Notes under the pieces: generated by a model | Told to the model about the DNA's origin: nothing | The model's database searches: none | The model's input: the letters and a program-made list of their open reading frames with translations, nothing else | Program-made: the position numbers and the translations under genes | Assembly (NCBI GenBank): GCA_938004375.1 | Contig: CALKWH010000038.1 | Span: 1 to 6,560 of the forward strand | DNA from: an uncultured Pseudomonadota bacterium | GTDB lineage: Bacteria; Myxococcota_A; Polyangia; HGW-17 | Direction of reading: 5' to 3' | DNA: 6,560 nucleotides | Shown: piece by piece, positions 1-6,517 of the stretch | Layout of the letters: the number at the start of each line of letters is the position of its first letter | How positions within the stretch are numbered: the stretch's first letter is position 1

Positions 1-41
1 GTATTCGGTGACTGGAGTTCAGACGTGTGCTCTTCCGATCT
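1..41. other. Illumina adapter (read-2/i7 side), not genomic
   Basis: Bases 8-41 match the TruSeq read-2 adapter, starting GTGACTGGAGTTCAGACGTG and ending in GCTCTTCCGATCT. Bases 1-7 fall where the i7 index would sit. The match is exact as I recall the adapter. Genomic sequence begins at 42. The frame of the minus-strand gene at 42-1892 stays open through the adapter and would add the artificial tail RSEEHTSELQS, so any protein carrying that tail is chimeric. Confidence 0.98.
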
Positions 42-1892
42 CGGGAAGTCGAAGGTGCAGGCGAGGCCGTAGCGCCCCTCGTGGCGGTCCAGGCGCCAGA
101 TCACCCGGCGTTCGTCGAGCTGGGCCGCCGGTTCGCAGGAGACGAAGTTGACGCCGTCGGGGAGGTCAAGCTCCAGGCGGATTTCGTTGGCGGTGACGCG
201 GGTGTTGCTGGTCACCCGGAACCCGAAGCGCGTCTGGAGCGGGAGCAGGGGATCCGGGCAGGTCCCACTCTCGGGGGTGACGGTCACCTCCGCCTCCAGA
301 CCGGCGTCGCCGGTGGCCCGGTTGGTCGCGAACAACGTGTTCAGATACAGGCGGGAGAAGTTGGTCTCCGGGTTCGAGGTGACGGGCAGGACCGTGCCGA
401 GGCGGACATCGGCCAGGTAATTGACTGTGGCGCCCGTTCCGAGCACCAGGTAGCCTTCCCCCACCGAGGCGATCCATCCGGTGGAGCTCCCCAGCAGGTC
501 GGTCCCGTCAGGCTCCGGCAGCCCCAACAAGCCCATCGGCCCCAGCGGCGCGCCCAGGTCCCCGTCGAACTGCCACCCCGGGCGGTTCAGGAGTCCCGCC
601 TCCAAAAAGCGCGCCTGGGCGGCGGGCACGGACGCCAGGACCACGCCGCGCCGCGCCTCGTCCGTGAGCAGGCAGCAATCGAAGCGGGTATGATTCCAGT
701 CGTTGTAGCAGCCGTCTTCGTAGCACGTATACTCCGGATTCAGGCAGGGACAGGTGACCGGGGCCGGGAGGTCCACGAAGAAATGCCCCGGGAGAACGCT
801 GTCGAAAAAGGGCCATCCGGACCGCCGCGACGCATTCTCCAGGGCGTACACGGCTTCTCCCAGCGCGAAGATCCAGCCGCCGCCCTCACGAAACTGGCCC
901 AGGTGCGTCAGCGCGCGGTGCCCGTGGAACGCCAACGGGGACGCGAAGCATTCATCCTCCGCTTGCACGCAGGGGCCGTCCTCGCAGGTCACGGACTCTC
1001 GTCGCGCCACCGTGAAGCCGGCCAGGGCCACTTGGGAGTAGCGCGCGATTCCCTCGCCGTCCACCAGGGTCGTCAGCGCGCCGAACGAAGGCGTGTCCAG
1101 ACAATACCCCCGCTGGGGGCTCAAGGCCTCGAGCGTCAGGAAGTCCGTGCGTGAGGTGCCGGGGCCGCACGCGCCGGGCGCGCAGGGCTCCTCGGAGAAC
1201 GCGGTCCCGTCGGACTGGGGGATGCCGGCGGCGCGCAGGACCGCGGCGAATTCGGCTTCGCGGCCGTCGGCGACGATGGCCGGTCGTGGCGCGTGCTCGA
1301 GCACCCGGTAGGGAGAAGGCAGCGGCGCCTCGAAGGCTTGCGGCGCCTCGTGAACGCTCACCACCGAGAACACCGGGCGCTCCGCCCAGGGCGCGACGGG
1401 CCACAGGGCGGGGTCGTTCCAGGCGTCGATCACCCCCCGCGCGACGGCGGCGTCATCCGCGTGGATCACGAAAGGCGCCCCGCGGTAGCCGTGCAGGGGC
1501 ACCGGGTCGCCGGCGGCCCGGAGTCCGGTGTCGTCGTACACCACGGTGGCGGCGGTCCAGAAGTCCGGAGAGAGCGTGAGGAACTGGCAGGGGCCCCCTT
1601 CGAGGGGATCGCTGCAATCCCAGGGACAGCCGTCGCCCGGATCGCACCGATCCCGGAAGGTCTTGTCCGACTCGATGATCCAATACACGGGGATCCCGTG
1701 CTGGATCAGGCGATAAACCAGCCCGTAGGCCTGCAGCATCCCGAGGTTCTGATACTGGACGTCCATGGGGATGATCAGGGATCCGGCCGGGAACTCCATC
1801 GCCCTCGCGGGACCCGGGAGCGCGCCCCACAGGACCAGGGCCAGGAGGGGGGAGAGTGCTCGGCGGGTGAGGCTTAGGCGGCTCAGGGGCAT
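42..1892 (-). CDS. Large secreted cysteine-rich protein with DUF11-like C-terminal region, 3' truncated
   Basis: The minus frame from ATG at 1892 runs 617 codons without a stop into the adapter, so the C-terminus is missing. The start is chosen from an AGGAG six bases upstream and a following Sec signal peptide: basic LTRR, hydrophobic core, then APA/ARA cleavage near residue 31 (A29-R30-A31). Residues 37-71 (GSLIIPMD, YQNLGM, AYGLVYRL, GIPVYW) and 134-143 (HGYRGAPFVI) resemble, from memory, the N-terminal module of large secreted myxobacterial proteins with a possible amidotransferase-like fold; no catalytic residues are assigned. About 19 cysteines include C83/C89/C93/C102, C303/C308/C315 and a dense cluster at 381-407, suggesting many disulfides. 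Residues ~545-617 (VTSNTRVTANEIRLELDLPDG, then FVSC and VIWRLD) look like a DUF11 conserved-repeat beta-sandwich, usual in surface proteins. It is divergent from the RCC1 gene. Reality of the gene is near certain; function is unknown. Confidence 0.85.
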
Positions 1893-1898
1893 GATTGA

Positions 1899-1903
1899 CT
1901 CCT
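1899..1903 (-). promoter_or_regulatory. Shine-Dalgarno of the cysteine-rich secreted protein
   Basis: On the minus strand AGGAG is followed by a six-base spacer (TCAATC) and ATG at 1892. This fixes the start upstream of a second in-frame ATG at residue 32, which would otherwise remove the signal peptide. Confidence 0.8.
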
Positions 1904-1914
1904 GAAAAGTACGG

Positions 1915-1995
1915 TCAAATGAATCTAGCAGCCGGGCTCAACTTGTTGCAGAAGGCAATGCCTGTGACCAGACAAAACGAGACGAGCCTTTTCAT
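1915..1995 (-). CDS. 26-residue small ORF, possible leader peptide or gene remnant
   Basis: A minus-strand ATG at 1995 opens 26 codons ending in TGA at 1917-1915. The peptide starts MKRLVSFCLVTGIAFC and ends SPAARFI. It has a basic start and a hydrophobic stretch like a short signal or lipoprotein leader, but the residue before C16 is Phe, so it is not a proper lipobox. A GGAGG lies nine bases upstream, and the predicted promoter places the transcript start about 23 bases before the ATG, making this the first ORF of the message for the cysteine-rich protein. Its stop is 22 bases before that gene's ATG and it is out of frame with it. It could be a translated leader peptide, a decayed lipoprotein start, or a chance ORF. 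No homologue is recognised. Confidence 0.4.
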   Translation of the reverse strand: MKRLVSFCLVTGIAFCNKLSPAARFI

Positions 1996-2004
1996 GGCGG
2001 CCTT

Positions 2005-2009
2005 CCTCC
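2005..2009 (-). promoter_or_regulatory. Strong Shine-Dalgarno of the small ORF
   Basis: GGAGG on the minus strand (context TGGAGGAAGG) lies nine bases before the small-ORF ATG at 1995. It is a better anti-SD match than that of the larger downstream gene, which is the main reason to take the small ORF seriously. Confidence 0.5.
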
Positions 2010-2018
2010 AGATCGGTG

Positions 2019-2035
2019 GGTGCTATTCTAGCACC
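2019..2035. repeat. Perfect palindrome over the -10 region, possible operator
   Basis: GGTGCTA-TTC-TAGCACC is an uninterrupted 7-bp inverted repeat with a three-base centre. It covers the minus-strand extended -10 (TGCTAGAAT). By symmetry it also offers a weaker plus-strand TGCTATTCT, so it could serve divergent promoters or bind a dimeric regulator. It is not terminator-like: the A-run at 2036-2041 follows it on plus, and on minus no T-run follows. Confidence 0.5.
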
Positions 2036-2052
2036 AAAAAATGAGAAATCAA
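2025..2052 (-). promoter_or_regulatory. Sigma-70-type promoter with extended -10, for the small ORF and secreted protein gene
   Basis: Reading the minus strand, TTGATT (2052-2047) is a 4/6 match to the -35 box. A 16-base T-rich spacer follows, then TAGAAT (2030-2025), a 5/6 match to the -10 box, preceded directly by TGC to give an extended -10 (TGn). Transcription would start near 2018, about 23 bases before the small ORF and about 126 before the secreted protein ATG. The surrounding AT-richness contrasts with the genes on either side. This is motif evidence only. Confidence 0.5.
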
Positions 2053-2059
2053 CTGCACC

Positions 2060-2088
2060 TTGCGCCTGTGCCCTGTACGAGGTATATA
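2060..2088 (+). promoter_or_regulatory. Possible weak promoter of the RCC1 lipoprotein gene
   Basis: TTGCGC (2060-2065), a 17-base spacer and TATATA (2083-2088) have sigma-70 spacing. The predicted start near 2095 would fall inside the Shine-Dalgarno and leave only about ten leader bases, which weakens the call. The alternative is the TGCTATTCT at 2021-2029 inside the palindrome, which gives a leader of about 70 bases but has no clear -35 box. Confidence 0.25.
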
Positions 2089-2093
2089 GTGGC

Positions 2094-2100
2094 GAGGTGA
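2094..2100 (+). promoter_or_regulatory. Shine-Dalgarno of the RCC1 lipoprotein gene
   Basis: GAGGTGA lies four bases before ATG at 2105, normal spacing for this extended anti-SD match. It favours the ATG at 2105 over the in-frame ATG at 2114. Confidence 0.75.
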
Positions 2101-2104
2101 TTTC

Positions 2105-3496
2105 ATGCGGACCATGGTCAGATCATTGTGCCTCTGGGTCGGAGTCCTGCTGGCGTGCGCGGCTTGTCATTCGCCCGCGGTCGCGCCCATCGGGGACGGG
2201 GGCATTGGGGACACTGCCGGTGACGCGGGCAGCGACGATCTCCTCGACGCCGACACGGGGTTCGGGGATCTGTTCGACGCCGACACGGGGAACGGGGATC
2301 TGTTCGACGTGCTCCCGGAGGACTGCGAATCCGACGACGCGCTCCCGACCTCGTGCGAGGAACTGGGATACTCCTTCGGCGGCGAGCTCCTGTACACGCG
2401 GGACTGCCGGGTGGACGAGCGCCGCTGCCGGCGGATCGTGTCCATCGCCGCCGGAGCCTCCCACACCTGCGCAGTCCTGGCAGATGGCCGCTTGCTCTGC
2501 TGGGGAGAAAACGGATCCGGGCAGCTGGGCAACGGCGTCAACTCCTACGACCCCGTCCCGGAGCCCCAGGAGGTCGTCGGGCTCACGGGGGTCGTCCAGG
2601 TGGCCTGCACCGAACACCGGACCTGCGCGCTGACGGGGGCGGGACAGATGTACTGCTGGGGCATGAACAGTCACGGAACCCTGGGGTCCGGGACCTCCGA
2701 GTCCTATGCGTTTTCCCCCGTGCTGGTTCCTGACCTGTCCGACGTGGTGGGCCTCACCCTCGGGGACTGGCACACGTGCGCGGTGCTCCTGGACGGGACC
2801 GTCAGGTGCTGGGGGAATAACGGAACGGGGTCGCTGGGCGACGGCACCCGGGAAGACAGCACCACCCCCGTCACCGTCCTGGGCATCACGACCGCCGTTT
2901 TTATCGAAGCCGCGCTCGGGCACACCTGCGCAATCCTGGCGGACAGGACGGTGCGGTGCTGGGGCCGCAACGTCACCGGCACCCTGGGGGACGGCACCAC
3001 CATGGACCGGCTCATACCGGTCGTCGCGGAGAACCTGTCCGAGGTCGTGTCCCTTTCTGCCTGGGGATTGAACAACGTCGCCGTGGTCGAAGGCGGCCGG
3101 GTCTTCGGTTGGGGCGGCTATGATGAGGTCATGTTGCCCGAAGATCCTACGCTGTACGTGACCATCCCGATCGAGAACCCCTACGTGGAGGATGCGGCGG
3201 GGGTCGCGACGGGGTGGCTCCACGCCTGCGTATTGCTGGCCGACGGCACCGTCGGGTGCTGGGGCCGAAGCTCCGAGGGCCAACTGGGCTCAGGGAGCCT
3301 GTCGGAATTGCCGGCGCCGGTCATGATCACCGGGATCTCCGAGGCGAAGATGATCGCCTCGGGCCGCTCCCATATATGCGCGCTGGTGCAGCAAGGGAAG
3401 AAAATCCTGTGCTGGGGCTTGGGCGATGACGGCCAACTGGGAAAAAAATTCTTCGAGTTTCCGCACGACGCCAGCCCCCTCGAGATCGTCCCCTGA
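2105..3496 (+). CDS. RCC1-repeat beta-propeller lipoprotein
   Basis: A complete 463-residue protein. The N-terminus (MRTMVRSLCLWVGVLLACAAC) is a lipoprotein-type signal with the acylated cysteine at C18 (LLAC) or C21 (CAAC), so membrane anchoring and surface or periplasmic exposure are likely. An Asp/Gly-rich linker (~30-80) contains a ten-residue repeat. From ~111 to the end run seven RCC1-like blades about 50 residues apart, each with an HTC...CWG...G-LG signature near 120, 172, 223, 273, 323, 373 and 423. Six blades carry a cysteine pair ten or eleven residues apart (122/132, 174/184, 225/235, 275/285, 375/385, 425/436), probably within-blade disulfides. Blade 5 lacks both. RCC1 propellers are binding scaffolds; bacterial secreted members of this kind are mostly uncharacterised, and the eukaryotic Ran exchange role should not be transferred. 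Divergent from the cysteine-rich protein gene and convergent with the Asp-box gene. Confidence 0.92.
   Translation: MRTMVRSLCLWVGVLLACAACHSPAVAPIGDGGIGDTAGDAGSDDLLDADTGFGDLFDADTGNGDLFDVLPEDCESDDALPTSCEELGYSFGGELLYTRDCRVDERRCRRIVSIAAGASHTCAVLADGRLLCWGENGSGQLGNGVNSYDPVPEPQEVVGLTGVVQVACTEHRTCALTGAGQMYCWGMNSHGTLGSGTSESYAFSPVLVPDLSDVVGLTLGDWHTCAVLLDGTVRCWGNNGTGSLGDGTREDSTTPVTVLGITTAVFIEAALGHTCAILADRTVRCWGRNVTGTLGDGTTMDRLIPVVAENLSEVVSLSAWGLNNVAVVEGGRVFGWGGYDEVMLPEDPTLYVTIPIENPYVEDAAGVATGWLHACVLLADGTVGCWGRSSEGQLGSGSLSELPAPVMITGISEAKMIASGRSHICALVQQGKKILCWGLGDDGQLGKKFFEFPHDASPLEIVP
2237..2309 (+). repeat. 30-bp in-frame tandem repeat in the lipoprotein linker
   Basis: Two full units (2237-2266, 2267-2296) and a partial third (2297-2309) begin with GATCT and encode DLLDADTGFG, DLFDADTGNG and DLFDV. 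The second unit and the partial third are nearly identical at DNA level (GGGGATCTGTTCGACG), indicating recent slippage or duplication. The Asp/Gly spacing (DADTGxGD) resembles acidic calcium-binding loops but may be only a flexible spacer. Confidence 0.85.
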
Positions 3497-3565
3497 CGAC
3501 GATTTCCGGCAACCGCGAGGCGTTGGGGACCCGATCCTGGAGGCGTGGCCGCTTTCCGCTTCACC

Positions 3566-3601
3566 AGGCATGTCGCACCCCGTCGGGGAGTCTCCATGCC
3601 T
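3566..3601. other. Compound stem-loop in convergent intergenic region
   Basis: AGGCATG (3566-3572) pairs with CATGCCT (3595-3601). Inside lies CCCC (3578-3581) pairing with GGGG (3585-3588) around GTC. It sits 70 bases after the RCC1 stop and may help end transcription or protect the 3' end. No T-run follows. Confidence 0.4.
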
Positions 3602-3613
3602 TCGCTGGTCTGT

Positions 3614-3632
3614 CTCCCCGCGATGCGGGGAG
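3614..3632. terminator. GC-rich hairpin, possible bidirectional terminator without T-tract
   Basis: CTCCCCGC-GAT-GCGGGGAG is a perfect 8-bp stem with a three-base loop, between convergent genes that end at 3496 (plus) and 3688 (minus). The position suits termination in both directions, but neither side has a run of T, so it is not a canonical intrinsic terminator. Confidence 0.4.
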
Positions 3633-3674
3633 GGGCGTGATCGCGACGGACGCGGGCGTGATCGCTAGGGACGC
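3633..3674. repeat. 21-bp imperfect tandem duplication
   Basis: Units 3633-3653 and 3654-3674 agree at 19 of 21 positions and share GGGCGTGATCGC at the start and GGACGC at the end. The second unit ends 13 bases before the reverse-strand stop at 3688-3690. It has no visible coding role. The rest of 3497-3687 shows nothing else I can support. Confidence 0.7.
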
Positions 3675-3687
3675 GGATTTGGGCGGC

Positions 3688-6516
3688 CTACGGGTCGATG
3701 TTGGGGACGCGCAGGAACACCTGATCGTAGCGGGGGAGAAACGCGTAGTACTCCGTGTCGTCGTGCAGCCAGGCGCGCATGGAGGCGTTGTCCCAGAGGG
3801 TGATCAGCAGGTCCTCGCCGTCGAGGGCCAGGCCCACCACGTGCTGTCCCTGGCCGCCGTCCGGGCGGACCAGGCGCGGCGCGCTCCAGGTGAGGCCGCC
3901 GTCGTCGGAGGTGATCAGCGCCGCCCGGGCGCGGTCGGGGTCCTCGAGCAGGCGGCCGCCCGCCACCAGGCGTCCGGAGGGGAGCTGGAGCGCCGGGCAC
4001 CCGCCGCCGATGGGCTTGTCCATCCGGAAGTTGGCCGGCCACGGGGCGAGCGGCGCCAGACCGGTGGCGCCCGGCTGCCAGGCGAGCATCCCGTTGGTGG
4101 CGTTCTGGTACAGCGCCACGCCGGAGAAGAGGCGGGTCCCGCGCAGCTGTCGGTCCGGGTAGAAGTTCTCGAAGGTCAGGGTCTCGTCCCCCACCAGTTG
4201 GCCGGCGGCGTCAAAACGTAAAAATCGCAGTTGCCGTTCGTAGGGCATCAGGATCAGCAGCACGTCGTCGGTCCCGGGGAACAGCGCCTGGTTCACCGGG
4301 ATGCCGGTGGCGCCGAGCCCGTCGAGCAGGTCGGTGTACGGCGTGACTCCGGCGTCGGGGGAGAACCACAGGTGGGGAGCGGGCTGCGGGGTGGTCGTGT
4401 AGTTGGTGAGAAAGACCGCCGGACCCACGGCGGCCAGGCCGCGCACGAAGCCGCTCACGCCGGCGACCGGCGAGAAGGTGAGGCCGTCGTCGTCCGAGAC
4501 CTGGAGCCCGCCGCCGGTGGCGGAGAAGACGCGAGAGCCGGCCGCGGCGAGGTGGAAGCCGGCCCCCACGTCCGGGACCGGTGAGAACGCTTCCGTGGGG
4601 GAGGCCTGTCGGGACAGCAAGCCGGCGCCCAGCCAGTGCTCGAAGTACGGGTCGTAGTAGCCGACGTTGTCGGTGATGACCCGCTGGAGCATGACGAGGG
4701 TGGCGCCGCCGGGGGTGCGCAGCGGCGGTCCCACGAACAACTGGGGCTCTTCCATGTCCGAGACCAGGCGGCCGGCGGTGTCGTCGCTGTCCCGGGTCGC
4801 CGGGACGGCCGGTGTCGCGCGGGTGAAGTACAGTTTCGTCATGTAAATGACGAGCTGGTCGAGGTGGCGGTTGTCGTTGTCGAAGCCCACCAGCTCCCAG
4901 TTCCGGTGCACGTGCGTCCAGGTCTGTCCGTAGCCGGAGTCCGAGGGGGCGAGCCGCGGGGAGGGATCGTCCCAGAAACCGCCGCCCTCCGGGGGGTACC
5001 GGAGCAGGGGGCCGACGGTCCAGAATCCGTGCCACCGGTTGTCGCCCACGGCGAAGCCGGAGGCGCCATAGAAGAACCACTCGACCTCGCCGCCGCCCGT
5101 GTCCCGGGGGTAGTGGGCGCGGTCGCGGGACGCTTCGGGATCCTCGGGATCCACGCGGAAGAGCTCCGTCTTCCATTGCCCGTCCTCGAAGAAGAACCGG
5201 TTGTCATACGCGCGCTTCGGGTAGGGGGGCGGCGTGAGCTCGTAGCCCTCGTATTCGGTGCCCTGCGCGAAGAGGGCGAACGTCCCGGGGGACATGTTAT
5301 TGCACGACTCTCCCTCGCAGATTCCGCCGTGGACGATGATGGTGGGGAAGGTGTCGCCGGGCTGCGGCGGCCCCAGGAAAATGGACCCGATGTCATGATC
5401 GCAGACCCCGAAGTGCTCGAAGGTCACCCAGCGGGCGACGTCCCAAGCCTGCACCGCGTCGTCGGTGACCTCGAGCAGGCGCAGGGTCAACTGGCAGGGG
5501 ATGGCGTCGTTGCTAGGCGCGAGGCCGGCGAGCTCGAAGCCGTTGACGAGGTAGGCGGCCCAGACCCCGCCGCCGGCGCGGGGCGTCATGGCCAGGAACG
5601 AGGTCGTGAACTCGGGGGACCAGGAACCATCGATGCGCACCAGCTCGCGCTCCGTGCTGCGGTCCAGCCAGGGGCGGGTGGGCAGGTCGCGGTAGGTCCA
5701 GTCGTCGGGGCCGCCGTCGGCGGCGCGCTCGGCCAGCGCGAAGTGCCGCCAGGTGTAGCCGATGGCGTTGTAGAGCACGTAGCGGCGATCCCGTTCGTCC
5801 AGGGTCAGGTGCGGCACGTTGGCGGTCTCCTTCGGGCGGGCGACGAACTGCCCCTCGAAGCCCGTGCCTGTCCATTCGGCCACGATCGCGGGGTAATAGC
5901 CCAGCCCCACGTAGAGGATGCCGGGGTCGTGCCGGGCGACGACCACGGGCACGCCGGCCGAATCCAGGGCCAGCCGGTGCACGTGGGAGGCGTCGTACTT
6001 CCAGTTGTTGTAGTCCGGCACGTCCAGCACGGGGTGGGCGCCCTCCCCCGGCGGCCCCAGGGGTGCGTCCACGACCTCGACGGTGATCGTGGAGGTGGGC
6101 GCGAGGCCCGAGGCGAAGGTGACCGTGGTCGTCCCGGGGGCGACGCCGGTCACCTCGTGGCCCTCGATCGCGGCCACGGCGGGGTCCGCGCTCTCTACCG
6201 TGTAGTCGGCGTGCAGGTGGCTGGGAGTGTCGTCGAGGTAGCCCCAGGTCAGCACCGGGAGGTTGCGCCGCTCGCCCACGGCCAGGCGCAGCGGGTCCGC
6301 GACGACGGGCTGCAGGCGGGCCAGATCCGGGGGCGTCTCGAGGATGATGTCGCCGAAGTGCTGCGTGGGGCAGCCCAGAAGGCCGTCGCAGAAGTTGGCC
6401 AGGCAACTGAACACGGTGTAGGTGGCCCGCAGCGGCGTGTACGTGACGCGGTAGACGCCCTCGGAGGGGTGGGAGGTCTCCAGGATCGCTGCCTCGGGGT
6501 CCTTGGGCATGTCCGG
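3688..6516 (-). CDS. Big_2 and Asp-box (BNR) repeat protein, probably secreted, 5' truncated
   Basis: A minus frame ending at TAG (3690-3688). Residues are numbered from the first visible ATG (6510), giving 940. That ATG is probably not the true start: only seven insert bases precede it, there is no Shine-Dalgarno or signal peptide, the frame stays open into the adapter, and the first residues (GVYRVTYTPLRATY) read like mid-domain beta-structure. Residues ~70-148 fit a bacterial Ig-like Big_2 domain (LRLAVGE, SADPAVAAIEG, VTGVAPGTTTVTF). Residues ~160-630 are beta-rich without a recognised family, with HVHRLALDSAGVPVVVAR resembling propeller or sialidase-fold strands. Residues ~640-940 contain Asp-boxes SDDDGLTF (672-679) and SDDGGLTW (868-875), plus a degenerate SPDAGVTP (717-724), typical of sialidase/BNR-type propellers. 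No catalytic sialidase set was identified, so an enzyme name is not justified. Likely an exported surface or binding protein; convergent with the RCC1 gene. Confidence 0.85.
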   Translation of the reverse strand, partial: PDMPKDPEAAILETSHPSEGVYRVTYTPLRATYTVFSCLANFCDGLLGCPTQHFGDIILETPPDLARLQPVVADPLRLAVGERRNLPVLTWGYLDDTPSHLHADYTVESADPAVAAIEGHEVTGVAPGTTTVTFASGLAPTSTITVEVVDAPLGPPGEGAHPVLDVPDYNNWKYDASHVHRLALDSAGVPVVVARHDPGILYVGLGYYPAIVAEWTGTGFEGQFVARPKETANVPHLTLDERDRRYVLYNAIGYTWRHFALAERAADGGPDDWTYRDLPTRPWLDRSTERELVRIDGSWSPEFTTSFLAMTPRAGGGVWAAYLVNGFELAGLAPSNDAIPCQLTLRLLEVTDDAVQAWDVARWVTFEHFGVCDHDIGSIFLGPPQPGDTFPTIIVHGGICEGESCNNMSPGTFALFAQGTEYEGYELTPPPYPKRAYDNRFFFEDGQWKTELFRVDPEDPEASRDRAHYPRDTGGGEVEWFFYGASGFAVGDNRWHGFWTVGPLLRYPPEGGGFWDDPSPRLAPSDSGYGQTWTHVHRNWELVGFDNDNRHLDQLVIYMTKLYFTRATPAVPATRDSDDTAGRLVSDMEEPQLFVGPPLRTPGGATLVMLQRVITDNVGYYDPYFEHWLGAGLLSRQASPTEAFSPVPDVGAGFHLAAAGSRVFSATGGGLQVSDDDGLTFSPVAGVSGFVRGLAAVGPAVFLTNYTTTPQPAPHLWFSPDAGVTPYTDLLDGLGATGIPVNQALFPGTDDVLLILMPYERQLRFLRFDAAGQLVGDETLTFENFYPDRQLRGTRLFSGVALYQNATNGMLAWQPGATGLAPLAPWPANFRMDKPIGGGCPALQLPSGRLVAGGRLLEDPDRARAALITSDDGGLTWSAPRLVRPDGGQGQHVVGLALDGEDLLITLWDNASMRAWLHDDTEYYAFLPRYDQVFLRVPNIDP

Positions 6517-6517
6517 G

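Noticed and set aside
27..1154. 375-codon plus-strand open frame from a GTG start
   Set aside because: Its start lies inside the adapter and it is antisense to the signal-peptide-bearing secreted protein; no domain is recognisable.
1934..1950. Possible sigma-54 -24/-12 promoter (GGG ... TTGCA) on the plus strand
   Set aside because: The GG to GC spacing is off by one from the required ten bases, and it sits inside the small ORF.
2123..3283. 386-codon minus-strand open frame opposite the RCC1 gene
   Set aside because: The plus strand shows seven regular RCC1 blades and a lipoprotein signal; the minus frame is its GC-driven mirror.
3566..3674. CRISPR-like or attachment-site structure
   Set aside because: There are only two adjacent copies of a 21-bp unit with no spacer between them, and no cas gene, integrase or tRNA is present.
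42..6517. Defence, toxin-antitoxin, secretion or biosynthetic system
   Set aside because: The three large genes are exported structural or binding-type proteins on alternating strands; no nuclease, ATPase, toxin or biosynthetic motif was found.
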